This document shows positions 42,862 through 53,286 of a stretch of 64,000 bases of DNA, piece by piece (positions within the stretch are counted from its first letter, which is position 1; each line of letters begins with the position of its first letter). A program made the translations under genes and the position numbers. A model generated the notes under the pieces. It saw only the letters and a list, made by a program, of their open reading frames with translations, was not told the origin of the DNA and did not search any database. Source of the stretch: Carpediemonas membranifera (lineage: Eukaryota > Fornicata); contig JAHDYR010000013.1 in the NCBI GenBank assembly GCA_019828565.1, positions 277,556 to 341,555 of the forward strand, written 5' to 3'.

Positions 42862-43566
42862 ATGAAGACAATCGCAATCCCTGCGATCAATGATGATGAC
42901 AAAAACACCCCCAAAAGCTTATCTCTTGCCGACTACGAGACGTTTATGGACCTATCGAAGCTATCTGATGAGCAGAAGAAGAAGTTCCTTTCCCTGAAGA
43001 CTAAAACGCCTGATTCCACCTATTCAGGTGAGGAATTCGACACTGCAGGCATTCACAAGGACAGGAAGCTTCACATCACACAGCAGGATAGCCTGATGGG
43101 ACTGAGCGTTGGTCAAGGCATGTTCAGCAGCCAGGCCGTCCAAGTCGGCGAAGTTATCGGCATTTACTGCGGTCATGTCATCACTACGTCTGATTCTCAT
43201 GGTGACTTTGACTTCCTCATCGACAAGACGGACTTTTGCGTGAGTGCTGACCCGAACACCATTGGAGTCCACCGAATCAACGACAATCCGGTGCTGACGA
43301 ATGTGCAGTGCAACATCAGCTATGTTCGCGTGTTGGTCGAATCAGATGAGCCCACGCTCCTTCCTCTTCTCTTCTTCGTGTGTGTTCGCACGATACGCCC
43401 GTACGAGTTCCTATCGGTTCAGTATGCCGATAGCTACTGGGCCAGGGGTGAATCAGAGCGTCTTCCACTCTTTGTTGTGTCATTCAAGACGCTTGTCGAG
43501 AATGCTAGGCTCACGAACATTGCTGACGCCCGGTTCCATGCCCGGCATTACTTACGCCTAGAATAA
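42862..43566 (+). CDS. SET-domain-like protein
   Basis: 234 residues from the ATG at 42862. Middle and C-terminal parts follow the SET fold order: GMFSSQAVQVGEVIGIYCG (N-terminal SET strand pair), DNPVLTNVQCNISYVRV in place of the N-H-x-C-x-P-N motif, then VRTIRPYEFLSVQYADSYW, matching the family I-x-x-x-E-E-L-x-x-x-Y end. SET enzymes transfer methyl groups from SAM to lysines. The canonical NHS/C motif is weak, so activity is doubtful. Confidence 0.5.
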   Translation: MKTIAIPAINDDDKNTPKSLSLADYETFMDLSKLSDEQKKKFLSLKTKTPDSTYSGEEFDTAGIHKDRKLHITQQDSLMGLSVGQGMFSSQAVQVGEVIGIYCGHVITTSDSHGDFDFLIDKTDFCVSADPNTIGVHRINDNPVLTNVQCNISYVRVLVESDEPTLLPLLFFVCVRTIRPYEFLSVQYADSYWARGESERLPLFVVSFKTLVENARLTNIADARFHARHYLRLE

Positions 43567-43581
43567 GTAAATCCGCTGGTC

Positions 43582-44281
43582 TCCGACAGGCAAGAGAGCG
43601 AGACAGGAATAAATGAATGTATATATGCCTGTCTGGGCATCAGCGCTGTCGTTCAGGCCAATCCACGTTTGTGGATCCGTGCAGTTTATGGTTTCTCGGC
43701 CTCCATGCTACAGCCCTGCCTCACCATCGGTATCGACGTGTACTGCGGCAAGAACAGCTTCACCCAGGGCGAAGATAACGTCCGCCAGGGTCAGCGCCGC
43801 TCCGTCATCGGCATGTCCGCCTGGTACGTCGAAGAGCAGGGCCACCTTGAGACCGTCAACCGTCCCGTCGAGACCATCGCCCGCTTGGCGAGTAAGCGCT
43901 ACACTACCGCTTCGCCAGCCCTCCAAGGCAGCGTTCTGGACCTGCGTCATCTCCGGCGAACTGGAATGATCCAAAGTAACGGTGTAGTGTTCTTTCTGGC
44001 AGCTAATTGTGCATAAGCGAATGCTTTGTGGTCATTTATTGCTCTTTGGCGCAGCAACGCCCACAACTCTTTGGGATACTGTTCTTTTGGTGTTGATGTT
44101 GTTATTGATGTTGATTTCTCCGCTTTTCGCTGCTTTGCGTTGTAATTGCAATGTTTTCTAGTACGTTCCGCGCATCAGATCATTGCTACAACCTGAACTC
44201 GCCATTTTGGCGTTGCAATGAAACTATCCCCTAAAGTGCACACTAAATGAAATCAGAACAATTTGTGGTCAGCTGCGCCAA
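43582..44281 (+). repeat. Repeated 700-bp module, copy 1 (PIWI-like motif)
   Basis: Starts with the last codons of the HEPN gene (tccgacaggcaagagagcga), then a GC-rich stretch, then an AT-rich shared 3' tail. The GC-rich part reads TIGIDVYCGKN (about 43720-43750) and RRSVIGMSAWYVEEQG, resembling the first-aspartate strand of a PIWI domain (G-x-D-V-x-H then S-V-x-x-x-x-A-S). It has no convincing ATG, so it looks like a captured gene fragment. Copies 1 and 2 (47014-47713) are the same 700 bp. Confidence 0.6.
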
Positions 44282-44373
44282 GTGGGAAGTTTCAGTCTAC
44301 TCTGGGCGTTAAAAGGTCACCATACTACATCTTCGTGGTTCGGGATACGTGCATTTTCGTGTCAATCAAACTT

Positions 44374-45630
44374 TTACTTCGTTCTCGCCCTTTTGGCCTC
44401 CTCAATCTCCGAGGGGTCACACCCGCTTGTCTTGGCAACAGCACGGACATTGAGGGAGTACTTCTGCTTTTTTCCTTTCTTTGCGGGCTCGACCTCCGGT
44501 GTAATCGGCTCATCTGAGAGCTGTTCCACGTGGTAGTTTGCGGTGAGGCCAAACGCCTTCCTGGCAAAGGGCATCACTGCGCGTGGCACCTTGCCATCCA
44601 AGGCACTCTCAATCTCCGGGCGAATGTCCTTGACGAGATTATAGGTCGTGCACAGATGACAGTGGATAATGAGCGAACTTAAGCCCTTAACTGCATCAGT
44701 GTCGCTTGGGATCAGCTGGCGCTGTATCAGGATGGGGAAATCCTCGTAGTGAAGTAGGATCACTCTGATAATGTTGTGGTAGTGTCTCATCATTGACTCC
44801 GATTCACCCATGCCAATTACCCGCTGCATCACTGCGTTATAGAATGGAGTCTTAACAATCTGAATGCGGGTGGCATTGGCATCAACCTTGTTCGCATCGG
44901 TGAACAACTGGCGTTGATGGATTGCTGCCGTGCGCAACGCATCGACTGGGACTTCGTCTCGCCCAAACTCGACAACCTTACTTATCCAGTCATAAAGGCA
45001 AAGCTGATAAGCAATCCAGCTTCGCATGACCCGGACGTTCCCGCTCCCGAACGAGATCTCGAGCCCCTCGAGCTGTGCACGGCTGGCACCGAAGCCGTTG
45101 ATCCCTGCGAAATCGCTCGCCACGAGAGTGTCATCTCCGTGCGTTTCGAGACTCTCGACCCATTTGGTCAGGCCAGTTGCCTCGGTCGACGTGAGGTTCG
45201 TCGGCTTGGGGTCGCAGAGCAGTCTCTTCTCCTTGGCGGCCTTCAACCGTGTCTTCACAACCGGCGGAGTTGACTTGATTTGGGCCCTGTGTGCGGCCCT
45301 ACGCTGCCTTGCTGTCGGCTTCGAGTCTGGATCGGCCTGCAGTTCAGCGACAAGAGGAGATTGAGGGATATTGGACTGGTAAATGATACCTTCGATGGCA
45401 TCGAGTTCCTGAAGGACATATTCATCATCCTTGTACAGTTCCCGCAAGTATCTAACGAAAGCATTGTCAAACTCACCAGAGATGACACGAGATAGCTTCC
45501 TGGCCTGTCTCTCACCTCTATCCGATATATTCGGTCCACGACATACCTCAACAGCAGCGATAAGCTGCTGGATGTGAAGTTCTGTTGATCCCATTGCTTG
45601 CATAAAATGCACGAACGAAATGGTGAGCAT
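44374..45630 (-). CDS. Unknown 418-aa protein
   Basis: From the ATG at 45630. Helical N-terminus, a basic linker (RQRRAAHRAQIKS, KTRLKAAKEKR), then a mixed C-terminal half with WVESLETHGDD and MRSWIAYQLCLYDW, and a Lys-rich tail. No catalytic motif is seen. Its first 120 codons were duplicated to 54058-54417. Family not recognised. Confidence 0.5.
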   Translation of the reverse strand: MLTISFVHFMQAMGSTELHIQQLIAAVEVCRGPNISDRGERQARKLSRVISGEFDNAFVRYLRELYKDDEYVLQELDAIEGIIYQSNIPQSPLVAELQADPDSKPTARQRRAAHRAQIKSTPPVVKTRLKAAKEKRLLCDPKPTNLTSTEATGLTKWVESLETHGDDTLVASDFAGINGFGASRAQLEGLEISFGSGNVRVMRSWIAYQLCLYDWISKVVEFGRDEVPVDALRTAAIHQRQLFTDANKVDANATRIQIVKTPFYNAVMQRVIGMGESESMMRHYHNIIRVILLHYEDFPILIQRQLIPSDTDAVKGLSSLIIHCHLCTTYNLVKDIRPEIESALDGKVPRAVMPFARKAFGLTANYHVEQLSDEPITPEVEPAKKGKKQKYSLNVRAVAKTSGCDPSEIEEAKRARTK

Positions 45631-46036
45631 ATTTCTTTGCACAACCGTTGAGAACGGCACGCTGACCCGCCTGCGTCATATTATCCTGCTGTGACGGTCT
45701 CTCCAGGCTCCGGTCCCCAGACCCAATAGTCGAAGATTAGACAATACCTCTGGATCACACGCCCACATCCCCGGGACACCCAAGGGTCTGTGGGGCTTGC
45801 GTGATAACGTACGTACCCAGTTTGGGATTGGAGTGTACTTTTACTGAGGAAAGCAGACGTAATTGGCCAATCCACGTTTGTGGATCACCTGGTGTCGTCC
45901 ATACCGGGCGCCTCTCCGCCACATGCTGTGTTGCTGCGCATGGAAATAAGTGTTAACTGTGTTCTATTGCACGATAGGACGGGGTTATTGACTGATGGGG
46001 CTTCTACCTTAAATTGCTCGTCATCCACAACTGTGG
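45631..46036. promoter_or_regulatory. Divergent intergenic region with GTGGAT palindromes
   Basis: Lies between the divergent 418-aa and HEPN-like genes. It contains atccacgtttgtggat (about 45871-45886) and catccacaactgtggatg (46022-46039), the latter running into the HEPN start codon. Both share the ATCCAC/GTGGAT half-sites and recur in the duplicate, so a dimeric regulator site is possible. Evidence is pattern only. Confidence 0.35.
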
Positions 46037-47044
46037 ATGAACCGATATAACAGGATCCATCACCCTGAAAGGTACGCGCGCCAAGAATACGGCCATCGTG
46101 AACCTCCTCCGTTCCTTTCCGCGTGGAACGATGAGCAGCTCCGCATCCTTGGCGATAATGCGCGAGTTCTTCAGCTGCTCGCCATGAGGGTCCCTTGGAT
46201 GCGGAAGATCTTGGCCTCGCCTGAATTTAACCCCGGGTGCAAGCCCAATAGCACCGAGAAGGACCTCCTCGGCAAAGAGCTCGAACAGGACGTGGATTCA
46301 TCAAGAATCCTTCGTGTGATGTCCAATCGAGCGGCGTACAACAAAGCCCATGCCAAGATCATTCGTGATCTCGTTGAGTACCGGAACCGCGCAGCTCACA
46401 ATGAGCTTGAGCCCGACACCCTGCCCAAGGTCCTGGAGCTGGTCGAGAGCTTGGCCCAGGCCTTCTCGGTTCCATTGCACGATAACGTCAGGGCGTTCAT
46501 CGCGCTGCTTAAGTCGCCAGTGTCGCTCGTTGCGACAAGTGAACATCATGCTCTGACGAAGAAGGTCAGCATTCTTGAGGATGAGATTGAGAGGCTGCGT
46601 AGCGGCGGCCGTAAGACCATGCTCAGGCTGCCAGGTGTCAGGTCTCAGCCGGTGCCCACCACTTTGGAGCAGGCAACGATGACGACTTCGGACGTCGGAG
46701 ACCTGGATGAGCCGAGGCCCAGGCCCGAAGACACGGGCAAGACGCGCGGTACGCTCATGTCGCGCACACTGACTGCTAGCCAGGTGGACCAGCTAGCTAT
46801 GGCCAGAACGCATGACCCCCCGCTTGTCCTGTCAGGACGTTGCATCGTGTGCGGGGGCTCATGCGAGACCTCAGAGTGGGCTTGCCGTCGTACCTCAACG
46901 ACGACACCCAAAGATCCTTGCCGAACGTTGATTCGGAAGGTTAAGATTGGGAATACTCGCGACGTCTCTGTCTACCTCACAGATGAGGCATTTGAGTGGG
47001 TCAAGCGTCGCGATCCGACAGGCAAGAGAGCGAGACAGGAATAA
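46037..47044 (+). CDS. HEPN-like protein, copy A
   Basis: 335 residues. About residues 110-155 carry RDLVEYRNRAAHNELEP, the R-x4-6-H motif (RN...H) typical of HEPN domains, between predicted helices. Many HEPN proteins are RNases; others only bind nucleotides. A coiled segment follows (KKVSILEDEIERLRS), then a C-x2-C-x-G-x-C-like pair (CIVCGGSC). It overlaps the palindromic site at its start codon. The other copy is 54824-55831, with an R/M difference at residue 52. Function in the element unknown; a nuclease or anti-silencing role is speculation. Confidence 0.55.
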   Translation: MNRYNRIHHPERYARQEYGHREPPPFLSAWNDEQLRILGDNARVLQLLAMRVPWMRKILASPEFNPGCKPNSTEKDLLGKELEQDVDSSRILRVMSNRAAYNKAHAKIIRDLVEYRNRAAHNELEPDTLPKVLELVESLAQAFSVPLHDNVRAFIALLKSPVSLVATSEHHALTKKVSILEDEIERLRSGGRKTMLRLPGVRSQPVPTTLEQATMTTSDVGDLDEPRPRPEDTGKTRGTLMSRTLTASQVDQLAMARTHDPPLVLSGRCIVCGGSCETSEWACRRTSTTTPKDPCRTLIRKVKIGNTRDVSVYLTDEAFEWVKRRDPTGKRARQE

Positions 47045-47713
47045 ATGAATGTATATATGCCTGTCTGGGCATCAGCGCTGTCGTTCAGGCCAATCCACGT
47101 TTGTGGATCCGTGCAGTTTATGGTTTCTCGGCCTCCATGCTACAGCCCTGCCTCACCATCGGTATCGACGTGTACTGCGGCAAGAACAGCTTCACCCAGG
47201 GCGAAGATAACGTCCGCCAGGGTCAGCGCCGCTCCGTCATCGGCATGTCCGCCTGGTACGTCGAAGAGCAGGGCCACCTTGAGACCGTCAACCGTCCCGT
47301 CGAGACCATCGCCCGCTTGGCGAGTAAGCGCTACACTACCGCTTCGCCAGCCCTCCAAGGCAGCGTTCTGGACCTGCGTCATCTCCGGCGAACTGGAATG
47401 ATCCAAAGTAACGGTGTAGTGTTCTTTCTGGCAGCTAATTGTGCATAAGCGAATGCTTTGTGGTCATTTATTGCTCTTTGGCGCAGCAACGCCCACAACT
47501 CTTTGGGATACTGTTCTTTTGGTGTTGATGTTGTTATTGATGTTGATTTCTCCGCTTTTCGCTGCTTTGCGTTGTAATTGCAATGTTTTCTAGTACATTC
47601 CGCGCATCAGATCATTGCTACAACCTGAACTCGCCATTTTGGCGTTGCAATGAAACTATCCCCTAAAGTGCACACTAAATGAAATCAGAACAATTTGTGG
47701 TCAGCTGCGCCAA
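47014..47713 (+). repeat. Repeated 700-bp module, copy 2
   Basis: Begins in the last codons of HEPN copy A, so this looks like the parent arrangement. Same PIWI-like reading as copy 1. Confidence 0.7.
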
Positions 47714-47768
47714 ATCGATGGCTTAGTCAGTGTTTGAGTCATTCCCACGACTTATTTACTTCGTTCAT

Positions 47769-49176
47769 TTACTTCTGATTCTGTTTCTGCTCTCTCTTCT
47801 CCAGCACCTCTGCCATCTCGAGACCTGTCAGCAGCATTGATCTCATTCCTGCATCACAGAAAGTATCAATCTCTTTACCCTTCCGCTCAATCATCGCAAT
47901 AAACTGCCTGTGCAGTCTTCCGCGCACACCTTTTGCGCACTTATTGGTGCTCACCTGCCTGTATCCCTTGTGGCATGTGTCACAGCTGACGTTCTCGCGT
48001 CCATGAAGGTCTCTACCACACACTATGCAGCGCCGATAGAAGACTTGACCCTCAAACCCTCGCTGACAGCAGTCGGTCAGTCTCTTTCGCTGAGCTGCAG
48101 ACAGGGTGACCTCTTCTGTATCATCTAACAGAAGCGGACTCGGCTTGGCGACGCATTCATGCACGCGCATGATGACCTTGAGCTTGTCAAGACATTCGGC
48201 AGCAGTGGGACGCTTCGTTGGGTCGAAGTGGAGCATCTGCATTGCCAGGTCGTACAGGCTGAGACAAGTAGGTGGCGTGGTGCCGCGAATCGGGAGCTCA
48301 GAGTTCACGTTGACACACTCGAGGCAATCTTTGAAATGTGTCTGTGCCTGAGGTGACAACTGCAACTGCCCACCATAGAATTGGCACCAGTTCAGCAAGC
48401 TACCAAGCTTCAGCATCTTCTTCTTCTTCTTGTTGTCGATCTGCGCCATGTTTGCACCCATGTCAGTCACCTTCGCGGCAAAGGGGGACTTAGAGAGAGA
48501 GACCGTTAACGAGCATCATAATGACAATACCGCAAGAGTAAATGTCCGATGCAGGTGTCACGACATAAGAAGTGACGGAAAGAGCCCCTGCCGTCATGCG
48601 CGCGAGCTTGGAGGTGTCGCGTGCAGCAGGAATCACTGAGCGCGAGACAAGGTACTCGTAGAAAAGCTCTGGGGGCAAATATCCATGGGTGCCGCGATAC
48701 TCGGATGCGAATCTCAGTTGTATGGCCCACCTGTCGTCGCCATTAGCCGGCTTCCTCATTGCAGACCCAAAATCAATGAGGTATCCCTTCTGACTCTTGC
48801 TGAAGAGGAAGTTGTCTGGCTTAATATCGCAATGGACAACCCCGTGGTCATGCATGTAGCATACTGCCTGCAGCAGATGCGAAACATAGCGGAACTGCAC
48901 GCTGGAGTGAGCCTGGCAGATGTCAGCGAAGGGGGTACAGTTGACCAAAGGAGCCATGAAGGCTGGATCACGGTCGACAAAACCTGTATCGACGACAGGG
49001 AGGACATGCGGACTGTCCTTGAGCGCTAGCAGGGTGGGAACCTCCATACCATAATGCTCATCAACTTTGATCACAACCTGCAGCTTTTCAGGTTCAAAGT
49101 CGTGCAGATATTGTCTACTATTACCAGGTAAGGAAGTCAGTCGCTCCAGCTTGTCGCTATCTAGCTCAAACACCAT
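47769..49176 (-). CDS. Protein kinase with C-terminal zinc motif, one frameshift
   Basis: The N-terminal part (49176 to 48490) has VIKVDEHYG (Lys strand), the catalytic loop HCDIKPDNFL, LIDFGSAM (DFG), GTHGYLPPEL and SDIYSCGIVIM. The C-terminal part (to 47769) has DPTKRPTAAECL (kinase subdomain XI), then a Cys-rich end (CIVCGRDLHGRENVSCDTC). All core catalytic residues are present. The frame breaks near 48480-48495 at a CT-repeat next to a C5 run. It is a eukaryotic-type Ser/Thr kinase. The zinc end recalls the CIVCGG of the HEPN protein. Confidence 0.82.
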
Positions 49177-49340
49177 GCACAGGTAGCTGTGTGAAATTCG
49201 GTCTTAAAGTGCATTTCGCGACAGCTAGCTGTGCGTCGCAACGAGAGAAGTAGCAGTGGAAAACAAGACAGGACTGGCTTATGAATGGTGTTTATGGACA
49301 TCAGCTATGCTCCAATCATAAACTCTTCCTCTTTACAATG

Positions 49341-50420
49341 TCAGATGAAGGAAAAGACGATACTGTCGGCAGTATCGCTCTCTGAGCGCTCCTCGCGAGC
49401 TGGCACCTCGTAGTGCATCCACTCTGCCTGGTAAGCTGGCTCGTCGGACACCGCCTCCTCGTCAGTATCGCCCTCTCTCTCGCCCTCTGGCATCTCTGTC
49501 TCGCGAGTCGGCGAGCCGAACTCCGCCTCCTTGTCAGCCTCGCTCTGCCTCTCTTTCTTCTTAGTATCGTGAAGCTCGATCATTCTGGCCTTGAGCCTGT
49601 TGTAAAGCCAGTTATCGAGCGTCGGCGGCACCAGGTCGGCAGAGCTTCGGATCTCCGGGTTGAGATCGAGGATCGTTGGGCGCCGCGTGGTCGTTAAGTG
49701 ACTGGACGCCAACTGGTGCCTGAACTGCTCATCGGTCAGGCTGATGCGCTTGTCCTTAATGACCTTACGAACCTTGATCGGATCCCTGGGCCTGCCAGTC
49801 CGTCTCTGTGTCTCAATCACCCGCTTCTTGAGCTGATTGAGATCGACATGCACAGTGGGCGCATAGCGAAGCTGGTTAACACTCAGCCCGACCGACTTGA
49901 GAGCCTGCGAGAAGGTGCTAGGCATCACAGCGGACATCGCGGATGGTGCCCCGGTGAATAGCAACCAGTCAGCGAGTTCCGGGGGAATCTGGAGCTCGCT
50001 CACATCAATATCGCGGGCTGATGTGGCAGTCATGCCCGTGTGGCTGATGATAAGAGCCAGCGCATTGTAGGGGAAGACTAGTCGGACAATAGCTTCCGAT
50101 GCGACAGGCTCAAACTGCCCAAGCGGCTTGACATTGTCTCTGCCGGAGTTTCGGAATGAGTTGACGGCACTGAGAGTGACAGCAGCGGTTGCCTTGTTCA
50201 ATGATGCAGCAAAACCGGGCACAAGCGATCTAACCTCCTCGGATCGGATCACGGAGAGCGCTTCGTCCTCGGTACTCCCTCGCTCACGTTGTAAGAATTG
50301 AACGAACCGCGAAAGGTTGTTTGCAGCCGCTTTCCGGGAAGATTTCTTACTGATGGTGCACAACCAAGCATTCTTCACAGCTTCCATGGTTGTTTCCATC
50401 TCCTGCGGGCTTCCTTCCAT
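49341..50420 (-). CDS. Degenerate tyrosine-recombinase-like protein
   Basis: 359 residues. The N-terminal helices (KSSRKAAANNLSRFVQFLQ) resemble a SAM-like core-binding domain. HTGMTATSARDIDVSEL resembles the strand with the first catalytic arginine, and ALKSVGLSVNQLRYA resembles box II with the histidine replaced by N. A tyrosine nucleophile is not evident. The C-terminus is acidic and disordered. It could be a repurposed recombinase or an unrelated helical protein. Different from the YR genes at 12839 and 14151. Confidence 0.35.
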   Translation of the reverse strand: MEGSPQEMETTMEAVKNAWLCTISKKSSRKAAANNLSRFVQFLQRERGSTEDEALSVIRSEEVRSLVPGFAASLNKATAAVTLSAVNSFRNSGRDNVKPLGQFEPVASEAIVRLVFPYNALALIISHTGMTATSARDIDVSELQIPPELADWLLFTGAPSAMSAVMPSTFSQALKSVGLSVNQLRYAPTVHVDLNQLKKRVIETQRRTGRPRDPIKVRKVIKDKRISLTDEQFRHQLASSHLTTTRRPTILDLNPEIRSSADLVPPTLDNWLYNRLKARMIELHDTKKKERQSEADKEAEFGSPTRETEMPEGEREGDTDEEAVSDEPAYQAEWMHYEVPAREERSESDTADSIVFSFI

Positions 50421-51534
50421 CGATATACGGATTTCAGACTTTCGTCATGCACAAAAATTCGCAATCTCCAAATGCCCAAAACAGTGGTCAACCCGTGTTC
50501 AGGGGTACAAAAGAGTGCCATAGGCACGTTCTTGCATTTCAAAATATTCTAGAGGTCGTTCATAAATTCTCAGCTGGCCAACAGTACGAAAGTCTGAAAT
50601 CCATTTATCATGAGACCCGACAAATTTGAAATCCATTTATCGGGTGGATACATCACTGTAGAGGGTATTCATGGATATAGGTGCCTTTTCGGTGCCGAGG
50701 GGAGTCAACATTTGAGGTCGTGCAGGCAGAAAGTCTGAAATCCGTATATCTCATCACTGCTAATAGATCCTGGCAGACAACGGCCTCTTGGCAACGCCTG
50801 AGGTGTAAGGATTCGCTTGCCTCTGTGTTGTCGCATCAGCTTCGCTGAAAACGGGGGAACTGACCCGCGCATTCGCGCACTTTATGCTCGCAACGAGATT
50901 GAAATGGCGAACTTAAGAATAGAAAGAATACTGGCGGCTTTAACGTAGTAGGCATGTGCACAACATTAAGAATCATCAGTAAGCGGGCGCAGAGCATCAT
51001 TAAAGCAACAATAATCCCTAAACAACATCAAGTACCATAAGTCCATCAGGACGAAACGATATGAACTATAAATGGAGCATAGATCAGTACAGATGATTTG
51101 AGAGTACCAGGCATGGCCAGAATACCGCAATACTCGCCCGTTGATCCACGTGACCTCCATCTTGGTCGGTATCCAGAGAACCTCCGTCAGACGCTTGCAA
51201 CGGAACATTTAGGGGGAGCATCCTGAATGGGGCCAGATTTGAGGGACCCTTGGTCTGACATGCCATGACCGAGTACTCTAGGGGCCTCCACAGTGCGTCC
51301 CGAGGTACGTTATAGCACCACAGACTTGGTGTGGCTTAGCCTGCACCGCCCGAAAGCTCGCCGGATCACTCCCCATACGTTATATCGCCATTCAGTCCAC
51401 ATAATGGATGTTTTCGGAGCGATTATATCCCCCGTTTGTATGGTATAACGTTTCCGACACCCCGTTGCCTACGGTTACTGGCAATTTTCTCATCTCTGTT
51501 ATATGTCCATTATTGGGATATAACGAAGAGAAGA
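50421..51534. promoter_or_regulatory. 1.1-kb intergenic region rich in short repeats
   Basis: Two motif families. First, gatatacggatttcaga / tctgaaatccatttatc (about 50418-50437 inverted; 50591, 50624 and 50734 direct). Second, CGTTATA/TATAACG boxes upstream of the OTU gene (about 51308, 51378, 51442, 51519). No convincing gene is seen. Regulatory or replication-initiation sites are possible. Confidence 0.35.
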
Positions 51535-53132
51535 ATGACGTTCGAATTCCTTCACGAGTGGATCGAGAGCACCTCAGATGATGTGATTGAGGCCGTTATC
51601 ACCGAATTCAAGGAGAAGAAGACAAACAAGGCGAAGAGTGCCGTTCTTCGGGACAAATTGCTCGACGAGAACGATATCTTCGATATAGTCGTCAAGAACG
51701 GTACGTAATTGGTGCAAATGTTTATATAGGGATCAACTTCAACCACCTGTGCTCATATTTCGAGATTCAGGGCGAGAAGAAGGCAGAACTCGAGGCATTG
51801 CTGTCTCAGCAGGTGCAGGATAAGACCTCGAACGAGAACATCGAGGCAACCTTCACGGAGAAGGAGATGAAGGCGTTTGAGTCGGCCGCTGTCACAGCCT
51901 TCAAGAACTCCAAGAGGGCTGAGTATGCCAAGGAGAATGAGGGCGCGCGTATCGAAAAAGAGGCGCTGAGTGTCAAGGTTCGGGCGTGGCGCAACGCGAC
52001 ATCCACCAACGCGCTTGTGCGCGACCATGTCACAGCAATGGTTGCCAGGGTGCGCAGCAAGGAGGCAGACCTTGCTTACATGAAGCACTCCTGCCGCTCG
52101 TACTTCGAAGAGTACATCATCGCCCTGGAATGGTTGGAGACCCCCGCGGGAGAAGGTACGCCCCTGCTCCCCCCAGGTACTGGCGCTATCATCGATTACT
52201 ATCACAAAATTGTTCGAGGATACAAGAAGAGAGTCAAGCAGTTGAGGAAGAGCTTGACGGCAAAGAGTGAGGAAGTCATCACGCTGCATCGACGCCTTCT
52301 GCAGCAGCAGGCTGAGCGAGAGGCAGCCTATGACGCTGACAAGTCCATGGATGCATCACTCCCATGCAGCCCCATCCCGCCACAGTCTGGCACAGTCTCC
52401 AGGACTTCCTGTCCCCGACGCGATACGGACGAGGCGCAGGCATCCATGTCTGTGAAGCGCAAGGCCCTCTTCATCACGCCCGAGAAGGCCAGGCCTGAGG
52501 ACTCGGAGGAGGAGTCAGAGGAGGAGGAGTCAGATGAGGAGCAGGAGGAGGCGAAGGAGAAGAGGGGTGAGGCAGAAGAGGAGGCGGTGAACACATGCGA
52601 CGCCTGCATCCAGACTGAGCCGGAGACTCAGACTCGCATCACCTCTGAGGCCGCGGTGCAGACGTGCATCAACGCGGAGGCTCTCACGGCTGGCTGTACC
52701 GCGATTCATGTCAAGAGTGACGGCAACTGCGTTGCATATTGTCTCCAAGCCATTGAGTTGGGTGGCAGAGTTGATGGCGACTTCGAAAAGTGGCAGCGTG
52801 GCCTCTGCCAGTCAGTGAAGGCCAAGTACTGGTCTAAGAAGAATGTCACGGAGCGTAGCCTGACAGATCCGGACTCCGGCTACTATAACTCGAACGCCAT
52901 CCGAGTCTGGGCGAGGAAGCAGAAGCGGAACATCCTTGTTGTCCAGTCATACGACGGATACAACGGCATGCAAGGCATCTCCGCCATCTTATACCTGTTT
53001 GATGGCACCACCATGCTTGCACCCGATGCAGACTTGTGGGGGTTGACAGATAATTTCGCTATTGTCATCGAAGGCGATCCGGCTCACGCCACGCTGTACC
53101 AGAAGAAGTGCGAGGTCGTTGAGATTGAATAA
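51535..53132 (+). CDS. OTU-like cysteine protease, possibly with one intron
   Basis: The first frame (51535-51700) is a helical segment; the second (about 51787-53132) is long. Between them gtacgt ... gcag could be an 86-bp intron (51701-51786), which puts the frames in register. The second part is coiled-coil, then a very acidic stretch (about 52500-52590), then an OTU-like domain: SDGNCVAYCLQA (Cys motif D-G-N-C), ILVVQSYDGYNG and a C-terminal HATLY histidine. OTU enzymes remove ubiquitin. Domain assignment rests on the motif; the splice is inferred. Confidence 0.55.
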
Positions 53133-53286
53133 AGATTTGGATATGCCTTTGTAGTGCGTTCGACTGTGTACGTTTAGGAGAAGGCTGAGACGGAGAAGAA
53201 GGAGGACAAGGAGGTGGAGACAGAGGAGAAGAAGGGTAAGTAGGCAGACGAGGAGGAGCCTGACTCGGAAGGATAAGGACAGCGGC

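Larger units (their letters stand above)
45271..47695 (+). repeat. 2.4-kb direct duplication, copy A
   Basis: Matches 54058-56483 almost base for base (one extra A in the second copy near 56284, isolated substitutions such as 46191 and 45513). It holds the 5' part of the unknown minus-strand gene, the intergenic region, the whole HEPN-like gene and one repeated module. Confidence 0.92.

Noticed and set aside
43613-43969. 118-codon ATG-started frame repeated in all modules
   Set aside because: Ser/Pro/Arg-rich shadow of the GC-rich PIWI-like frame; no domain.
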